Origin: Holophagae bacterium
Lineage (GTDB): Bacteria; Acidobacteriota; Holophagae; Acanthopleuribacterales; Acanthopleuribacteraceae
Assembly (NCBI GenBank): GCA_030429565.1
Contig: JAUIFE010000019.1
Coordinates: forward strand, 62,001 to 126,000
Length of the DNA stretch: 64,000 nucleotides
Reading direction: 5' to 3'
Of this stretch, positions 28,960 to 38,581 are shown piece by piece. Numbering within the stretch: position 1 is the first letter of the stretch; each line of letters begins with the position of its first letter. Position numbers and translations under genes: made by a program. The notes under the pieces were generated by a model. That model saw only the letters and a program-made list of their open reading frames with translations. It had not been told where the DNA came from and did not search any database.

Positions 28960-29505
28960 ATGGCCTGGGAAGAAGAGAGCATTGATACCGGTGCCGATTT
29001 CGAAGAAGTTGGCGGTAAACGCAACCCGATCAAGCTGATTTTGATCGCGGTGGTGCTGTTGGCCGTGGTGGCCGGTGCTTGGTTTGCCTACAAACACTTC
29101 ACCAAAGAAGAACCGGTTGAAGGTGAAAACGGCGAAGTCGCCACCGGCGAAAATGTCGAGGAAGTTGTCGAAGAAGTGGTCCCCGAGGCCGGTTTCAAGG
29201 TGGATTTGGAAAAATTCACGCTCAACTTGGCCGACACCGGAAAACCCCATTACCTGGTGGTGAAGATTTCCCTGGAAGTGACCCAGGAAACCCTCAAAAC
29301 CTCGGTTGAAACCGATGAGAAGCTCTATCAAACCAAAACCCGTGACCTGATTCTCAACATCCTGCGCGGCAAAACGATGAAAGAGGTCAACGATCCGGCG
29401 ACCATGAAGGAAATCACCAAGGAAATTCAACACAAACTGAATCGCATTTACGGCGATGACGGCAAAGTGATGAACGTGTACTACACCGAATTTATGGTGC
29501 AGTAA
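28960..29505 (+). CDS. fliL: flagellar basal-body-associated protein FliL
   Basis: Start ATG 28960 follows GGAGGGG. 181 residues: a short cytoplasmic N terminus, one membrane helix (IKLILIAVVLLAVVAGAWFA, about 24-43), an acidic Glu/Val-rich linker (about 50-80), and a periplasmic FliL domain (FTLNLADTGKPHYLVVKISL through the C-terminal VYYTEFMVQ). FliL forms rings around stator units and supports torque. It is the first gene of the large export/switch operon. Confidence 0.92.
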   Translation: MAWEEESIDTGADFEEVGGKRNPIKLILIAVVLLAVVAGAWFAYKHFTKEEPVEGENGEVATGENVEEVVEEVVPEAGFKVDLEKFTLNLADTGKPHYLVVKISLEVTQETLKTSVETDEKLYQTKTRDLILNILRGKTMKEVNDPATMKEITKEIQHKLNRIYGDDGKVMNVYYTEFMVQ

Positions 29506-29538
29506 GCCGCAACCCACCCGCTCGGGAAAGGATAGACC

Positions 29539-29832
29539 ATGGCCAGAAAAACGACCGTCGCCCAAACCAAGTTCGAAGATGTCATCGGTGATTTGATTTT
29601 TTTCAAAGAGCTGGTGGTGCCGCTCAGCATTGAGTTGGGTCGCGCCACGGTGACCATTCGCGATTTGCTCGATTTTGAGCCCGGTTCAATTGTGGAGCTC
29701 AAAAAGTCGGCGGGTGAAACGCTGGATGTGTATGCCCACAATTACCTGATTATGAAAGCTGAAGTGACCGTGATTGAAGATAGCTTCGGTTTGCGTGTCA
29801 CCGAAATTACCAACCCCTGGAAACGAATTTAA
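29539..29832 (+). CDS. fliN: flagellar motor switch protein FliN (short form)
   Basis: 97 residues, essentially only the SpoA (FliN C-terminal) domain: PLSIELGRATVTIRDLLDFE, GSIVELKKSAGETLDVYAHN and a final FGLRVTEITNPWKR. It builds the bottom of the C ring with FliM and docks the export ATPase complex through FliH. GGAAAGGA lies before the ATG. A second, much longer FliN is encoded after fliM, so the C ring may contain two FliN types. Confidence 0.93.
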   Translation: MARKTTVAQTKFEDVIGDLIFFKELVVPLSIELGRATVTIRDLLDFEPGSIVELKKSAGETLDVYAHNYLIMKAEVTVIEDSFGLRVTEITNPWKRI

Positions 29833-29854
29833 CCTCTGGAAGGAACCTTACCCC

Positions 29855-30424
29855 ATGATCCGATTGTTAACCCCGTGTCGTCTCGTGAGCCTGCTTGGCT
29901 TGTGTTTGTTGTTGGCCCTTAGCGGCGGTCCCGTGCTTTTCGCGCAAACCGCCGACGGCGGCGCCGAACAAACCCAATCCGGCGACAGCCAAGATGACGG
30001 CGCGACCCAAAGCCAACCGGCCGACGCCGGCGACGACGCCTTGTACAGCCCGCGCCAACGGCCCGATGTGAAACCGCCGATTCCCGGCTCGGAAAATTTG
30101 AGCGGGACGCTCACCAAGCTGGTGATGTCGTTGGCGATTGTCATCGGCTTGATCGTGGCCTTTGGCTATTTCGCCAAACGCATTTTGCCGCGTCAGTTCG
30201 GTATCGCCGGCGGCGAGGCCTCGATGCGTTTGGTACAGAACCTGGCCCTCGGCCCCAATCGCTTTGTGTCGCTGGTGGAAGTTGACGGCCGTCGCTTCTT
30301 GCTTGGCGTGACTGAAAACCAAATCAACCTACTCAACGCCCTGGACGAGCAGACCTTTAGTCAGGAGATGGCCGCCGCCGCGGCGCCGCCGACCGTGCGT
30401 GAGTTGATGGAGGAAGAGTCGTGA
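29855..30424 (+). CDS. fliO: flagellar biosynthetic protein FliO
   Basis: Start ATG 29855 has GGAAGGA upstream. 189 residues: a signal-like N-terminal hydrophobic segment (LVSLLGLCLLLALSGGPVLF), a long Gln/Asp/Gly-rich periplasmic linker, a membrane helix (LVMSLAIVIGLIVAFGYFA) and a small cytoplasmic FliO domain (SLVEVDGRRFLLGVTENQINLL). FliO is the assembly factor for the FliP5 ring. The stop overlaps the fliP GTG start. Confidence 0.85.
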   Translation: MIRLLTPCRLVSLLGLCLLLALSGGPVLFAQTADGGAEQTQSGDSQDDGATQSQPADAGDDALYSPRQRPDVKPPIPGSENLSGTLTKLVMSLAIVIGLIVAFGYFAKRILPRQFGIAGGEASMRLVQNLALGPNRFVSLVEVDGRRFLLGVTENQINLLNALDEQTFSQEMAAAAAPPTVRELMEEES

Positions 30425-31167
30425 AATCGTTTTGCGGGCTGGGGCTTTTCCTGTGCAGTGCTTTGGTGAGCGCCCAAATTCAGACGCCCACCAATTCGCC
30501 GACCATTAGCATTAACCTCGGTAATACGGCCGGTGAGGCCGCCTCCAACAGCATTCAAATTTTTGTGATGCTGACCATTTTGTCGCTGGTGCCCGCCATC
30601 TTTATGATGTTCACCAGCTTCGCCCGCCTCACCATTGTGCTCAGTTTCCTGCGCCAGGCGCTCGGCACGCAAAACGTTCCCTCCAACCAAGTTTTGGCCG
30701 GGTTGGCGATGATCATGACCTTCTACATCATGTCGCCCACCTTCAACGCGATTAAAACCGAAGCCTACGAACCCATGAGGCGCGGCGAGATCACGCTGGA
30801 ACAGGCCTGGGATCGCGGCGCCGAACCGCTGCGCAAGTTCATGCTCAAGCACACGCGTGAAAAGGATTTGGCGCTGTTTATTCGACTCAGCAACCAACCC
30901 AAACCCGCCACACGCCTGGAAACACCGATGGAGATTTTGACGCCCGCCTTCATGATCAGCGAGCTCAAAACCGCCTTTGAGATTGGTTTTTTGATTTTTA
31001 TTCCCTTTTTGATTGTGGATCTGGTGGTCGCCTCGATTCTGTTGGCGATGGGCATGATGATGTTGCCGCCGGTCATGATTTCCATGCCGTTTAAAATTCT
31101 GCTTTTTGTCATGGTCGACGGTTGGCACTTGCTGGTCGGCTCGCTCGTTCAGAGCTTCAACGTTTAG
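30421..31167 (+). CDS. fliP: flagellar export gate protein FliP
   Basis: A GTG start overlaps the fliO TGA (GTGA). 248 residues with a cleavable signal peptide (LGLFLCSALVSAQ) and the FliP core: IVLSFLRQALGTQNVPSNQV, a periplasmic loop, FLIFIPFLIVDLVVASILLA and the signature MMMLPPVMISMPFKILLFVM. Five FliP subunits with FliQ and FliR make the export channel core. Confidence 0.97.
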   Translation: MKSFCGLGLFLCSALVSAQIQTPTNSPTISINLGNTAGEAASNSIQIFVMLTILSLVPAIFMMFTSFARLTIVLSFLRQALGTQNVPSNQVLAGLAMIMTFYIMSPTFNAIKTEAYEPMRRGEITLEQAWDRGAEPLRKFMLKHTREKDLALFIRLSNQPKPATRLETPMEILTPAFMISELKTAFEIGFLIFIPFLIVDLVVASILLAMGMMMLPPVMISMPFKILLFVMVDGWHLLVGSLVQSFNV

Positions 31168-31182
31168 CCGAAAGGAGGCACC

Positions 31183-31452
31183 GTGGATGAAACCGTCATT
31201 TTAGAACTGGCCGCCGCCGCCATTCGCACCGCCTTCCTGGTGGCTGCGCCCGCGTTGCTGTTGGGTTTGGTTGTCGGTGTCGCCATTTCGCTGTTCCAAG
31301 CCGTGACCTCGATTCAAGATCCCACCCTGAGTTTTATCCCCAAAATCCTCGCCGTCATGCTGGTGATTTTGGTGGCCTTTCCCTGGATGATTTCGGTGAT
31401 GCGCGACTTTACCCTCGAACTCTTTTCCAATCTCAATTACTACGTGCGTTAA
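31183..31452 (+). CDS. fliQ: flagellar export gate protein FliQ
   Basis: GTG start at 31183 after AAAGGAGG. 89 residues with two membrane helices and the family motif ISLFQAVTSIQDPTLSFIPK between them. Full length for FliQ, which packs around the FliP/FliR channel. Confidence 0.96.
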   Translation: MDETVILELAAAAIRTAFLVAAPALLLGLVVGVAISLFQAVTSIQDPTLSFIPKILAVMLVILVAFPWMISVMRDFTLELFSNLNYYVR

Positions 31453-31474
31453 CGGCCGTACACCAAGGTCCTTT

Positions 31475-32263
31475 ATGAACCCACTGCTCGAAATGCCCAC
31501 CGCTTGGATCAACGACTTTGTCGTTATTTCCGCCCGTATCGGCGGCATTGTGGCATTTGCGCCCATGTTTGGCGCCGCCAATTTGCCGGTGCGGTTGAAG
31601 GTGTTGCTGGCCATGTCTTTGAGCTGGGTGATTACCGGGTTTTTGCATCCGATGAGTTTTGAGCCCGATACCGAAAGTGCCGGTTTAATCATGCAACTCG
31701 CCGCCGAGGTGACGATTGGCGCCGTGATTGGGTTTACCGCCTCGATCATCTTTGAAATTGTCATTTTCGGCGGTTATCTTATCGATTACTTTATCGGTTT
31801 TGGTTTTATCAACATTGTCGACCCGCAGTCCGGCAGCAGTATCTCGATTTTTTCCTTTTTCTACAGCTATTTGGCACTAATTGTTTTCCTTTTATTCGAC
31901 GCCCACCACATTGTTTTGGAAGTGATGGTGCGCAGTTACGAGCTGATTCCCATCTTCGGCGCCGAGCTACACCGCGAGGCCTTGAGCCGCCTGCTCGACT
32001 TCACCGCCGGTATTTTCTACATTGGTTTTCAAATTGCAGCGCCCATGTTCCTGGTCATGTTCACTATCGATTTCTCGTTGGGCATGATTAGTAAAACCGT
32101 ACCCCAACTGCAAGTCCTGGTCGTCGGCTTCCCCTTAAAAATTTCAATTGGTTTATTGGCGGTTGCTCTCGTGTTGCGACCCACTTTCGAGTTTTTCATG
32201 GAACTGCTCGGCAGTTACCGCGAAACCCTGCTTTGGCTCATCAAATACTATGGTGCGGGTTAA
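31475..32263 (+). CDS. fliR: flagellar export gate protein FliR
   Basis: 262 residues with about six to seven hydrophobic segments. The N-terminal region with ARIGGIVAFAPMFGAANLPV and the later EIVIFGGYLIDYFIGFGF follow the FliR pattern, as does the C-terminal VVGFPLKISIGLLAVALVL. FliR is the single capping subunit of the export gate. It is followed 12 bases later by flhB behind AAGGGGGG. Confidence 0.95.
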   Translation: MNPLLEMPTAWINDFVVISARIGGIVAFAPMFGAANLPVRLKVLLAMSLSWVITGFLHPMSFEPDTESAGLIMQLAAEVTIGAVIGFTASIIFEIVIFGGYLIDYFIGFGFINIVDPQSGSSISIFSFFYSYLALIVFLLFDAHHIVLEVMVRSYELIPIFGAELHREALSRLLDFTAGIFYIGFQIAAPMFLVMFTIDFSLGMISKTVPQLQVLVVGFPLKISIGLLAVALVLRPTFEFFMELLGSYRETLLWLIKYYGAG

Positions 32264-32275
32264 GGGGGGTGGCGC

Positions 32276-33346
32276 GTGTCAGCGGCGGACGAGGGAAGAA
32301 CCGAAAAAGGTTCGCAGAAGAAACGACAGAAACAACGCGAAGAGGGCAATGTTCTCAAGTCGCAGGAAGTCAACACGGCGGTTCAATATTTAGCCGGCTT
32401 AGTCGCTTTGTCGTTTTTTGGCGGCGGTTTGGGGGTCGACATGGGTGAGCTGATGGCCTATGTGCTGACCGTGGCGCCCTTCAGCAATGTTGAGGGTGAA
32501 ATCACCAACATCAGTTGGTTCTATTCCGCCGAGTTCGTCATTATGCTGGTTCCGTTTTTCTCCGTGCTGATGATTGCGGCACTAGCCAGTAACATCAGCC
32601 AAGTCGGGTTCATGTTTTCGTTGACACCGCTCAAACCTAAGTTGACCAAACTCAATGCGTTCGCCAACCTTAAACGCATTATGTTTAGTACCAACAGCAT
32701 TATGGAGCTGGCCAAATCCGTCGCCAAAATCGGCGTGCTCGGCTTTTTGATGTACAACGCCGCCGTACCCCATCTCAGCGATTATTTGGGCATGCTACAA
32801 CTGACGCCGATGATGGTGGTTCACCGTGTTTGGGATGTGGCTTATTCCATTTGGATCATGATCATTATGTTTATGGTGATCATTGCCGTCGCCGACTACG
32901 CCTACCAGTGGTACAAGTTTGAGGACAACCTCAAAATGTCCAAGTTCGACGTGAAGGACGAGCAAAAACAAGCGATGGGCGACATGCAGGCCAAAGCCAA
33001 AATGCGCCAACTCGGCGTCCAACGTTTGATGAACATCATGGCCGAAAACGCGACCAAGGCCGATGTCGTGATCACCAACCCGACCCACTTCGCGGTAGCC
33101 CTCGCTTATGAACAAGGCGCCATGGGCGCGCCCAAGGTTGTCGCTAAAGGTGTCGATCACGTTGCGCTACGCATTCGCAAACGCGCGCGCAGCAAAAACA
33201 TTCCCATTATTGAGAACCGCGCCCTGGCGCGCGGTCTTTACTATGCGGTGGAAGTCGGCCAAGAGATTCCCGACGCCTTTTTCCGCCCCGTCGCCGAGAT
33301 TTTGGCCTTTGTCTACAAATTGGGTCGTAGGCAGGCGAGCGCATGA
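32276..33346 (+). CDS. flhB: flagellar export specificity switch protein FlhB
   Basis: GTG start. 356 residues: a charged N terminus (GRTEKGSQKKRQKQREEGNV), four membrane helices to about residue 210, and a cytoplasmic domain with the autocleavage motif NPTH (ITNPTHFAVALAY, about residue 265). Cleavage between Asn and Pro switches export from hook to filament substrates, and all motif residues are present. The stop overlaps the flhA ATG (ATGA). Confidence 0.97.
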   Translation: MSAADEGRTEKGSQKKRQKQREEGNVLKSQEVNTAVQYLAGLVALSFFGGGLGVDMGELMAYVLTVAPFSNVEGEITNISWFYSAEFVIMLVPFFSVLMIAALASNISQVGFMFSLTPLKPKLTKLNAFANLKRIMFSTNSIMELAKSVAKIGVLGFLMYNAAVPHLSDYLGMLQLTPMMVVHRVWDVAYSIWIMIIMFMVIIAVADYAYQWYKFEDNLKMSKFDVKDEQKQAMGDMQAKAKMRQLGVQRLMNIMAENATKADVVITNPTHFAVALAYEQGAMGAPKVVAKGVDHVALRIRKRARSKNIPIIENRALARGLYYAVEVGQEIPDAFFRPVAEILAFVYKLGRRQASA

Positions 33347-35469
33347 AGGAAAAATTTGGCGAATTGGCCAAACGGCTTTCGCCGCACCAGCACTTAATTA
33401 CCCCGGTTCTGATCATGATCATGCTCGTCATGTTCATGATCCCCGTTCCCACGATCATTCTCGACATTATGATCGCCGCCAACTTCACCATTGGTTTGGT
33501 GATTTTGGTGACCGTGATGTACATGCCGCGGCCCACCGCCTTTTCCGTTTTCCCTTCGATTCTTTTGATTACCACCCTGTTTCGCCTCAGTTTAAACGTG
33601 GCTTCGACGCGCGTGATTTTGCTGCACGGCCACGAGGGGCAGGGCGCCGCTGGGACCGTCATCCAGGCCTTTGGTCAATTTGTTGTCGGCGGTGAGTACT
33701 TAATTGGTGTTTTGATTTTCGCCGTGTTGATCACCATCCAAATGATGGTCATTAACACCGGTTCGTCGCGGATCGCCGAGGTGACCGCGCGTTTCACCCT
33801 GGACGCGATGCCGGGTAAACAAATGTCGATCGACGCCGATCTCAACTCCGGCATTATTTCCGAAGCGGAGGCCCGCGACAAACGGAAGTTGTTGCAAGAA
33901 GAAGCCGATTTCTACGGGTCGATGGACGGGGCGATTAAGTTCGTTGCCAAAGACGCTATGGCCGGTTTGATCATTACCGCCATTAACATCGTCGGCGGTC
34001 TGACCTTCGGGGTGGTACGCCACGAGATGACGGTTGGCGAGGCGGCCACCACCTTTACGATTTTAACCATCGGCGACGGCTTGGTCAGTGCCTTGCCGTC
34101 GTTGTTCATTTCGATTGCCGCCGGCCTGTTGACAACGCGCTCGACCGCCAAAAAAACGCTGGGTGAAGATGTGCTCGATCAGGTCTTCTACGATAAAAAG
34201 CCGCTGGCATTTGTCGGGATCTCGCTGTTCCTGTTCGGGATGGTGCCAGGGCTGCCGACCCTTGCTTTTTGGTCGCTGAGCACCGCTATTTTGGGTTTTG
34301 CTTATTACAAGCACATCGCGCCGGAAGGCGATGCGGTCCCAGCGGCCTTGGGTCCGGGGGCGCCGCCGCCTGGCGAGAAAAAGCCGGAAGCGGTGGCGGG
34401 GAAAGCAGGGGCACCGGCATTGCCACAACCGGAACCTGTTGAAAAACTGTTAAAAGTGGATATGATGGGTTTAGAAGTTGGCTATGGACTTATTTCCTTG
34501 GTAGATACGAAAAGGGGCGGTAACATTCTGGAGCGAATTAAGTCAATTCGCCGTCAGTTAGCCCTTGAGTTGGGCGTTGTTGTGCCTCCGATTCGTATTC
34601 GTGACAACCTGCAACTACGCCCCAACCAATATTCGGTATTGGTGAAAGGCGTATCCGTTGCAACAGGAGAGTTAATGCTGAACCACCTGCTGGCCATGAA
34701 TCCGGGGACGGCGACCGCGGAGATTGACGGCGTGCTGACGCGCGAGCCGGCCTTTGGTTTGGATGCCTACTGGATTCGCGAGGAGCTGAAGGACGAAGCG
34801 CAAAATGTCGGCTACACCGTCGTCGATTTGCAAACGGTGGTCACGACGCACCTGAGCGAGATCATAAAACGCCACGCGCCCGAGTTGTTGGGACGCCAAG
34901 AAACGCAGGCATTGCTGGACAATCTCGCCGATACCTACCCCAAGATTGTCGAAGATTTGGTGCCGCAGATTTTGCCCCTGGGCACGGTCCAGCGCGTGTT
35001 GCAAAACCTGTTGGCGGAACGGGTGTCCGTGCGTGATTTGCTGAGTGTTTTGGAAGCGCTCGCCGACGGCGGCATGATGACCAAGGATCCCTACGCACTC
35101 ACTGAGTTGGTGCGCCAGGCGATCAGTCGCGGCATTGTCGCGCCCTACCTCAATGATCGCGGCGAGATTGCCGTGATTGTCATGAACCCCGAGTTAGAGC
35201 GCAAGCTGACGGAAGCGATCCAGCAAACCGATTCGGGCAATTTTGTCGTGATCGCGCCCGAGAAAGCGCAGCAATTTGTCGATAACCTGCAGCAATCGAT
35301 TCAAAACTCGGCTTTCGCAATCCAACCGATTTTGCTGGTGAATCCGGGGCTGCGCATGCCGTTGCGGCGTCTGCTTGAACGCGTGCTACCGAACCTTTTG
35401 ATCTTCAGTCAAAGTGAGGTCCCTGCGCATGTCAATATCATTACGATTGGTGTGGTGGGTGACATATGA
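33343..35469 (+). CDS. flhA: flagellar export gate protein FlhA
   Basis: 708 residues. The N-terminal half has eight membrane helices, with family motifs ASTRVILLHGHEGQGAAGTV, GSSRIAEVTARFTLDAMPGK and QMSIDADLNSGII. A Pro/Ala/Gly-rich linker (about 330-360) follows, then the cytoplasmic domain that docks chaperone-substrate complexes. DNA near 34441-34680, coding for the start of the cytoplasmic domain, is strikingly AT-richer than the flanks (21 of 60 G+C in one line against 39 of 60 in the line before), yet the frame is intact. Stop overlaps flhF. Confidence 0.97.
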   Translation: MKEKFGELAKRLSPHQHLITPVLIMIMLVMFMIPVPTIILDIMIAANFTIGLVILVTVMYMPRPTAFSVFPSILLITTLFRLSLNVASTRVILLHGHEGQGAAGTVIQAFGQFVVGGEYLIGVLIFAVLITIQMMVINTGSSRIAEVTARFTLDAMPGKQMSIDADLNSGIISEAEARDKRKLLQEEADFYGSMDGAIKFVAKDAMAGLIITAINIVGGLTFGVVRHEMTVGEAATTFTILTIGDGLVSALPSLFISIAAGLLTTRSTAKKTLGEDVLDQVFYDKKPLAFVGISLFLFGMVPGLPTLAFWSLSTAILGFAYYKHIAPEGDAVPAALGPGAPPPGEKKPEAVAGKAGAPALPQPEPVEKLLKVDMMGLEVGYGLISLVDTKRGGNILERIKSIRRQLALELGVVVPPIRIRDNLQLRPNQYSVLVKGVSVATGELMLNHLLAMNPGTATAEIDGVLTREPAFGLDAYWIREELKDEAQNVGYTVVDLQTVVTTHLSEIIKRHAPELLGRQETQALLDNLADTYPKIVEDLVPQILPLGTVQRVLQNLLAERVSVRDLLSVLEALADGGMMTKDPYALTELVRQAISRGIVAPYLNDRGEIAVIVMNPELERKLTEAIQQTDSGNFVVIAPEKAQQFVDNLQQSIQNSAFAIQPILLVNPGLRMPLRRLLERVLPNLLIFSQSEVPAHVNIITIGVVGDI

Positions 35470-36905
35470 AAATAAAGAAATTTGAAGCGCCCAGCATGAA
35501 AGAGGCGCTGGAAAAAATTAAAGAAGAAATGGGGCCGGACGCCTTTATTTTGGGCACCAAAAGCATTAAGAAAAAAGGTCCGCTGGGTTTTGGCGACCGC
35601 AACTTTCTGCAGGTGACCGCCGCGGTTGAGGAAACCGCGTTGCCGTCGGAGGAGGGTGGGAGCAGCCCGCGTATTGATATTCGCCAAGACTCCGAGTCGG
35701 CGTTTGGCAAGTCCGCCGAAGTACCCAAGAGCGAGCCGAGCCGTTCCGAACCGATTTTTCCCAAAATTCCCACCTACACCGCCGGCGGGACCACTATTCT
35801 GCCCGAGGACGACCTGCTCGACGGGCGTAAACCGGGCGGCGCGTCGTTTAACCAAGGCTTTGAAGCGATCTACGGCGATGCCCTGCGCAAGGCCAAAGTG
35901 CCCGAGCCCAAAGCACGTGAGTCCAAGGACGGCCGTTCGTTGCGTGAGGAGCTGGCCGAAGTGCGCGAGATGGTTGCCGGTTTGAGCGGCAAGGAAACTG
36001 ATTTAGCACCGCTGCAACGCGAGATTCAGGATCTCAAAGGCCTGTTGTATTCGGTGATTCGCAACCAATCGCCGATTGCGGGTCTCAAGCTGTCGCCCGC
36101 CATGATTGGCCAGTACCAGCGCATGAAGGACAGCGGCGTTGAAGACAACATCGCCGCCAAGCTGATCAAAATGGCGCACGACAAAATGAAACCCGAGTAC
36201 CACGATCAAGGCAAACGCATTCAGGCCTTTTTGCGCACCCTGTTCGCGGGATTGGTCGACGTCGCCGACCCCAAGCTGGTGGATCCGGGTCGCCCGCGCG
36301 TGATGGCCTTGGTGGGACCGACGGGGGTCGGCAAAACCACGACCCTGGCCAAGCTGGCGGCATACGCCCATTTACAAGCGGGCTCCGAGGTGGTGCTGAT
36401 TACGCTCGATACCTACCGCATCGCCGCCGTCGAGCAATTGAAAACCTACGCTAAAATTATGGAAATCCCGGTTCAGGTGGCGCTCAACAGCAGCGAATTA
36501 CGGCAAGCCGTTCAGTTCCACCAGGACAAAGCGTTAATTTTGATCGATACCGCCGGCCACTCGCAACGCGATGAAATCGGCATGGACAACCTGATGCAGT
36601 TTTTCGGCAATCAGGAAGATATCGAGGTTCATTTGGTGCTGAGCGCGACCACCAAGGGTTCCGACCTCAACGATATCGTGACCCGCTTCGCCCCGCTCCA
36701 ACCCGACTACTTGCTGTTCACCAAGCTGGATGAAACCTCACAATACGGATCGCTGTTTACGCAGATGATTAAAGCCGGCAAGCCGGTGAGTTTTGTGACA
36801 ACCGGCCAAAACGTGCCTGAAGATTTCGAGTTTGCCGGCAAAGAACTGTTGGCCGCCTTGTTTTCCGGTTACACGCTCACGCAAGCGAAAGGGAGCTCTA
36901 ACTGA
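35466..36905 (+). CDS. flhF: flagellar placement SRP-like GTPase FlhF
   Basis: 479 residues. The N-terminal B domain has KKFEAPSMKEALEKIKEEMG and DAFILGTKSIKKKG. A variable linker follows. The NG domain from about residue 230 has the P loop VGPTGVGKTTTLAKLA, LITLDTYRIAAVEQLKTYA, DTAGHSQRD and a TKLDE guanine-specificity motif. FlhF marks the site and number of polar flagella together with FlhG, encoded next with an overlapping start (TGATG). Confidence 0.96.
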   Translation: MKIKKFEAPSMKEALEKIKEEMGPDAFILGTKSIKKKGPLGFGDRNFLQVTAAVEETALPSEEGGSSPRIDIRQDSESAFGKSAEVPKSEPSRSEPIFPKIPTYTAGGTTILPEDDLLDGRKPGGASFNQGFEAIYGDALRKAKVPEPKARESKDGRSLREELAEVREMVAGLSGKETDLAPLQREIQDLKGLLYSVIRNQSPIAGLKLSPAMIGQYQRMKDSGVEDNIAAKLIKMAHDKMKPEYHDQGKRIQAFLRTLFAGLVDVADPKLVDPGRPRVMALVGPTGVGKTTTLAKLAAYAHLQAGSEVVLITLDTYRIAAVEQLKTYAKIMEIPVQVALNSSELRQAVQFHQDKALILIDTAGHSQRDEIGMDNLMQFFGNQEDIEVHLVLSATTKGSDLNDIVTRFAPLQPDYLLFTKLDETSQYGSLFTQMIKAGKPVSFVTTGQNVPEDFEFAGKELLAALFSGYTLTQAKGSSN

Positions 36906-37771
36906 TGGATCAAGCAGAAACCTTACGGCGCCTCGCCGCGCGCAAGCAGAAACAGCCGAATGCGGAAGAAGGCCACGACATTCACATCATGGCGGTCACG
37001 AGTGGTAAAGGTGGTGTGGGCAAAAGCAACGTCACGCTCAACACGGCGGTGGCCCTGGCCAAACGCGGCCACAATACGCTGATCCTCGACGCCGATATGG
37101 GCACCGCCAACATCGATATTCTGCTGGGGATCGATCCCCGTCTCAACTTGGGCCATGTCATCGAAGGCAAGGCCGGTTTGTTCGAAATTCTGACGAAGGT
37201 GACCGACAATCTGTATTTGGTGCCAGGTGCGTCCGGCATCATGGATCCCGGTTATATGGGCATCCACAATCTTGAACAACTGCGCAAGGACATTGAGCAG
37301 TTGGAATCCATGTTCCAGTATGTGTTTATTGACACCGCCGCCGGTGTGAATCAAATGGTCATCCAGGCCCTCAAAGGCTCGGACCGGGTGCTGCTCATTT
37401 GCAACGACGAACCCACCTCAATCGTCGATGCCTACGCCCTGGTTAAGGTGCTTTACAAACAAGATCCGGAAGCTGTTATCCAACTCGTGGTGAATGACGT
37501 CGCGGGAGAGGAGGAAGCGGAGGATGTTTATGGTAAGCTAAGAGCTGCAATCCAACATTTCTTAAAACGAGACCTGGAATACCTGAATCACATCGCCCAT
37601 GACGAGGTGATTGCGCGCGGCGTGATTCTCCAGAAACCTTTTATGTTCACAGCCGCCGATTCGCCGGCACGCGGCCACGTGGAAACGTTGGCCGAGAAAC
37701 TCGAATCCAAGTTGAAACCGTCGCATGGCAAGGGATTGTTGCAACTGTTTCAACGGCTTATTCAACCATAG
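36905..37771 (+). CDS. flhG: MinD-like ATPase FlhG (FleN/YlxH), flagellar number control
   Basis: 288 residues. Deviant Walker A motif KGGVGKSNVTLNTA, ILDADMGTANIDILLG, and the switch segment YVFIDTAAGVNQMV. It has the family C-terminal region and no membrane helix. It limits flagellar number by stimulating FlhF GTPase and, in some species, by restraining the sigma-54 activator. It sits between flhF and fliA, the usual order. Confidence 0.95.
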   Translation: MDQAETLRRLAARKQKQPNAEEGHDIHIMAVTSGKGGVGKSNVTLNTAVALAKRGHNTLILDADMGTANIDILLGIDPRLNLGHVIEGKAGLFEILTKVTDNLYLVPGASGIMDPGYMGIHNLEQLRKDIEQLESMFQYVFIDTAAGVNQMVIQALKGSDRVLLICNDEPTSIVDAYALVKVLYKQDPEAVIQLVVNDVAGEEEAEDVYGKLRAAIQHFLKRDLEYLNHIAHDEVIARGVILQKPFMFTAADSPARGHVETLAEKLESKLKPSHGKGLLQLFQRLIQP

Positions 37772-37785
37772 GAGGGGGATTGATC

Positions 37786-38550
37786 ATGCCACAGGTGCGG
37801 ATGGAAGAAAAAACCATGGATTATGAAGCACGACAACACCAAATTGAAGACTACATTCCTTTAGTCAAATACTTGGCGCATCGCATTTCGATGAAGCTGC
37901 CCAACCATGTCGAAATAGACGACTTGGTGAACTCCGGCATTATCGGCTTGATTGACGCCATTGAAAAATTTGATCCCAGTCGCGGGATTAAGTTCAAAAC
38001 CTACGCCGAGTTCCGCATTCGCGGTGCGATCTTCGACGGCTTGCGGAGTTTGGACTGGGTGCCGCGATCGGTGCGCAAACAAAAGAAACTGGTCGAACAG
38101 TCCTACGCCCAACTGGAACAACAGCTCGGTCGTCATGCCACCGACGAAGAGTTGTCGAAAGAATTGGGTGTCGGCCTGGACGAGTTCTACAAAATCCTCG
38201 ACAACCTGAAAGGGGTATCGCTGGGTAAGTTCGTGGAACTCAACAACAACGACAGCCAATCCAACGGTGAAGGTGACTCCGTAATTGCCTTTATCCCCGA
38301 TCGTTCGACCGACGATCCGTACCACAAGTTTCAGAAGCACGAACTCACCGAAATCCTGTCGGAGGCGATTCGCAAGTTGCCCGACAAGGAGCGTTACGTC
38401 GTGTCGCTGTACTATTTCGACGAGCTGACCATGAAGGAAATCGGCACCGTTCTGAACATTACTGAATCGCGCGTGTCGCAGTTGCACACCAAGTCAATGA
38501 TTCGGTTGCGCGACGCCCTCAAAAGTTACGTTGAAAACAAAGGTCGTTAA
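37786..38550 (+). CDS. fliA: flagellar sigma factor sigma-28 (FliA/WhiG)
   Basis: ATG 37786 lies seven bases after GGAGGGGG and gives 254 residues. Region 2 is seen in LVKYLAHRISMKLPNHVEID, DLVNSGIIGLIDAIEKFDP and GIKFKTYAEFRIRGAIFDGL. Region 3 is SVRKQKKLVEQSYAQLEQQL, and region 4 is LPDKERYVVSLYYFDELTMK then ITESRVSQLHTKSM. It directs late flagellar and chemotaxis genes. No flgM anti-sigma gene is seen in the window. Confidence 0.96.
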   Translation: MPQVRMEEKTMDYEARQHQIEDYIPLVKYLAHRISMKLPNHVEIDDLVNSGIIGLIDAIEKFDPSRGIKFKTYAEFRIRGAIFDGLRSLDWVPRSVRKQKKLVEQSYAQLEQQLGRHATDEELSKELGVGLDEFYKILDNLKGVSLGKFVELNNNDSQSNGEGDSVIAFIPDRSTDDPYHKFQKHELTEILSEAIRKLPDKERYVVSLYYFDELTMKEIGTVLNITESRVSQLHTKSMIRLRDALKSYVENKGR

Positions 38551-38581
38551 ACGCTAACCCCCTGTTTTCGGAGCCCGCCCT

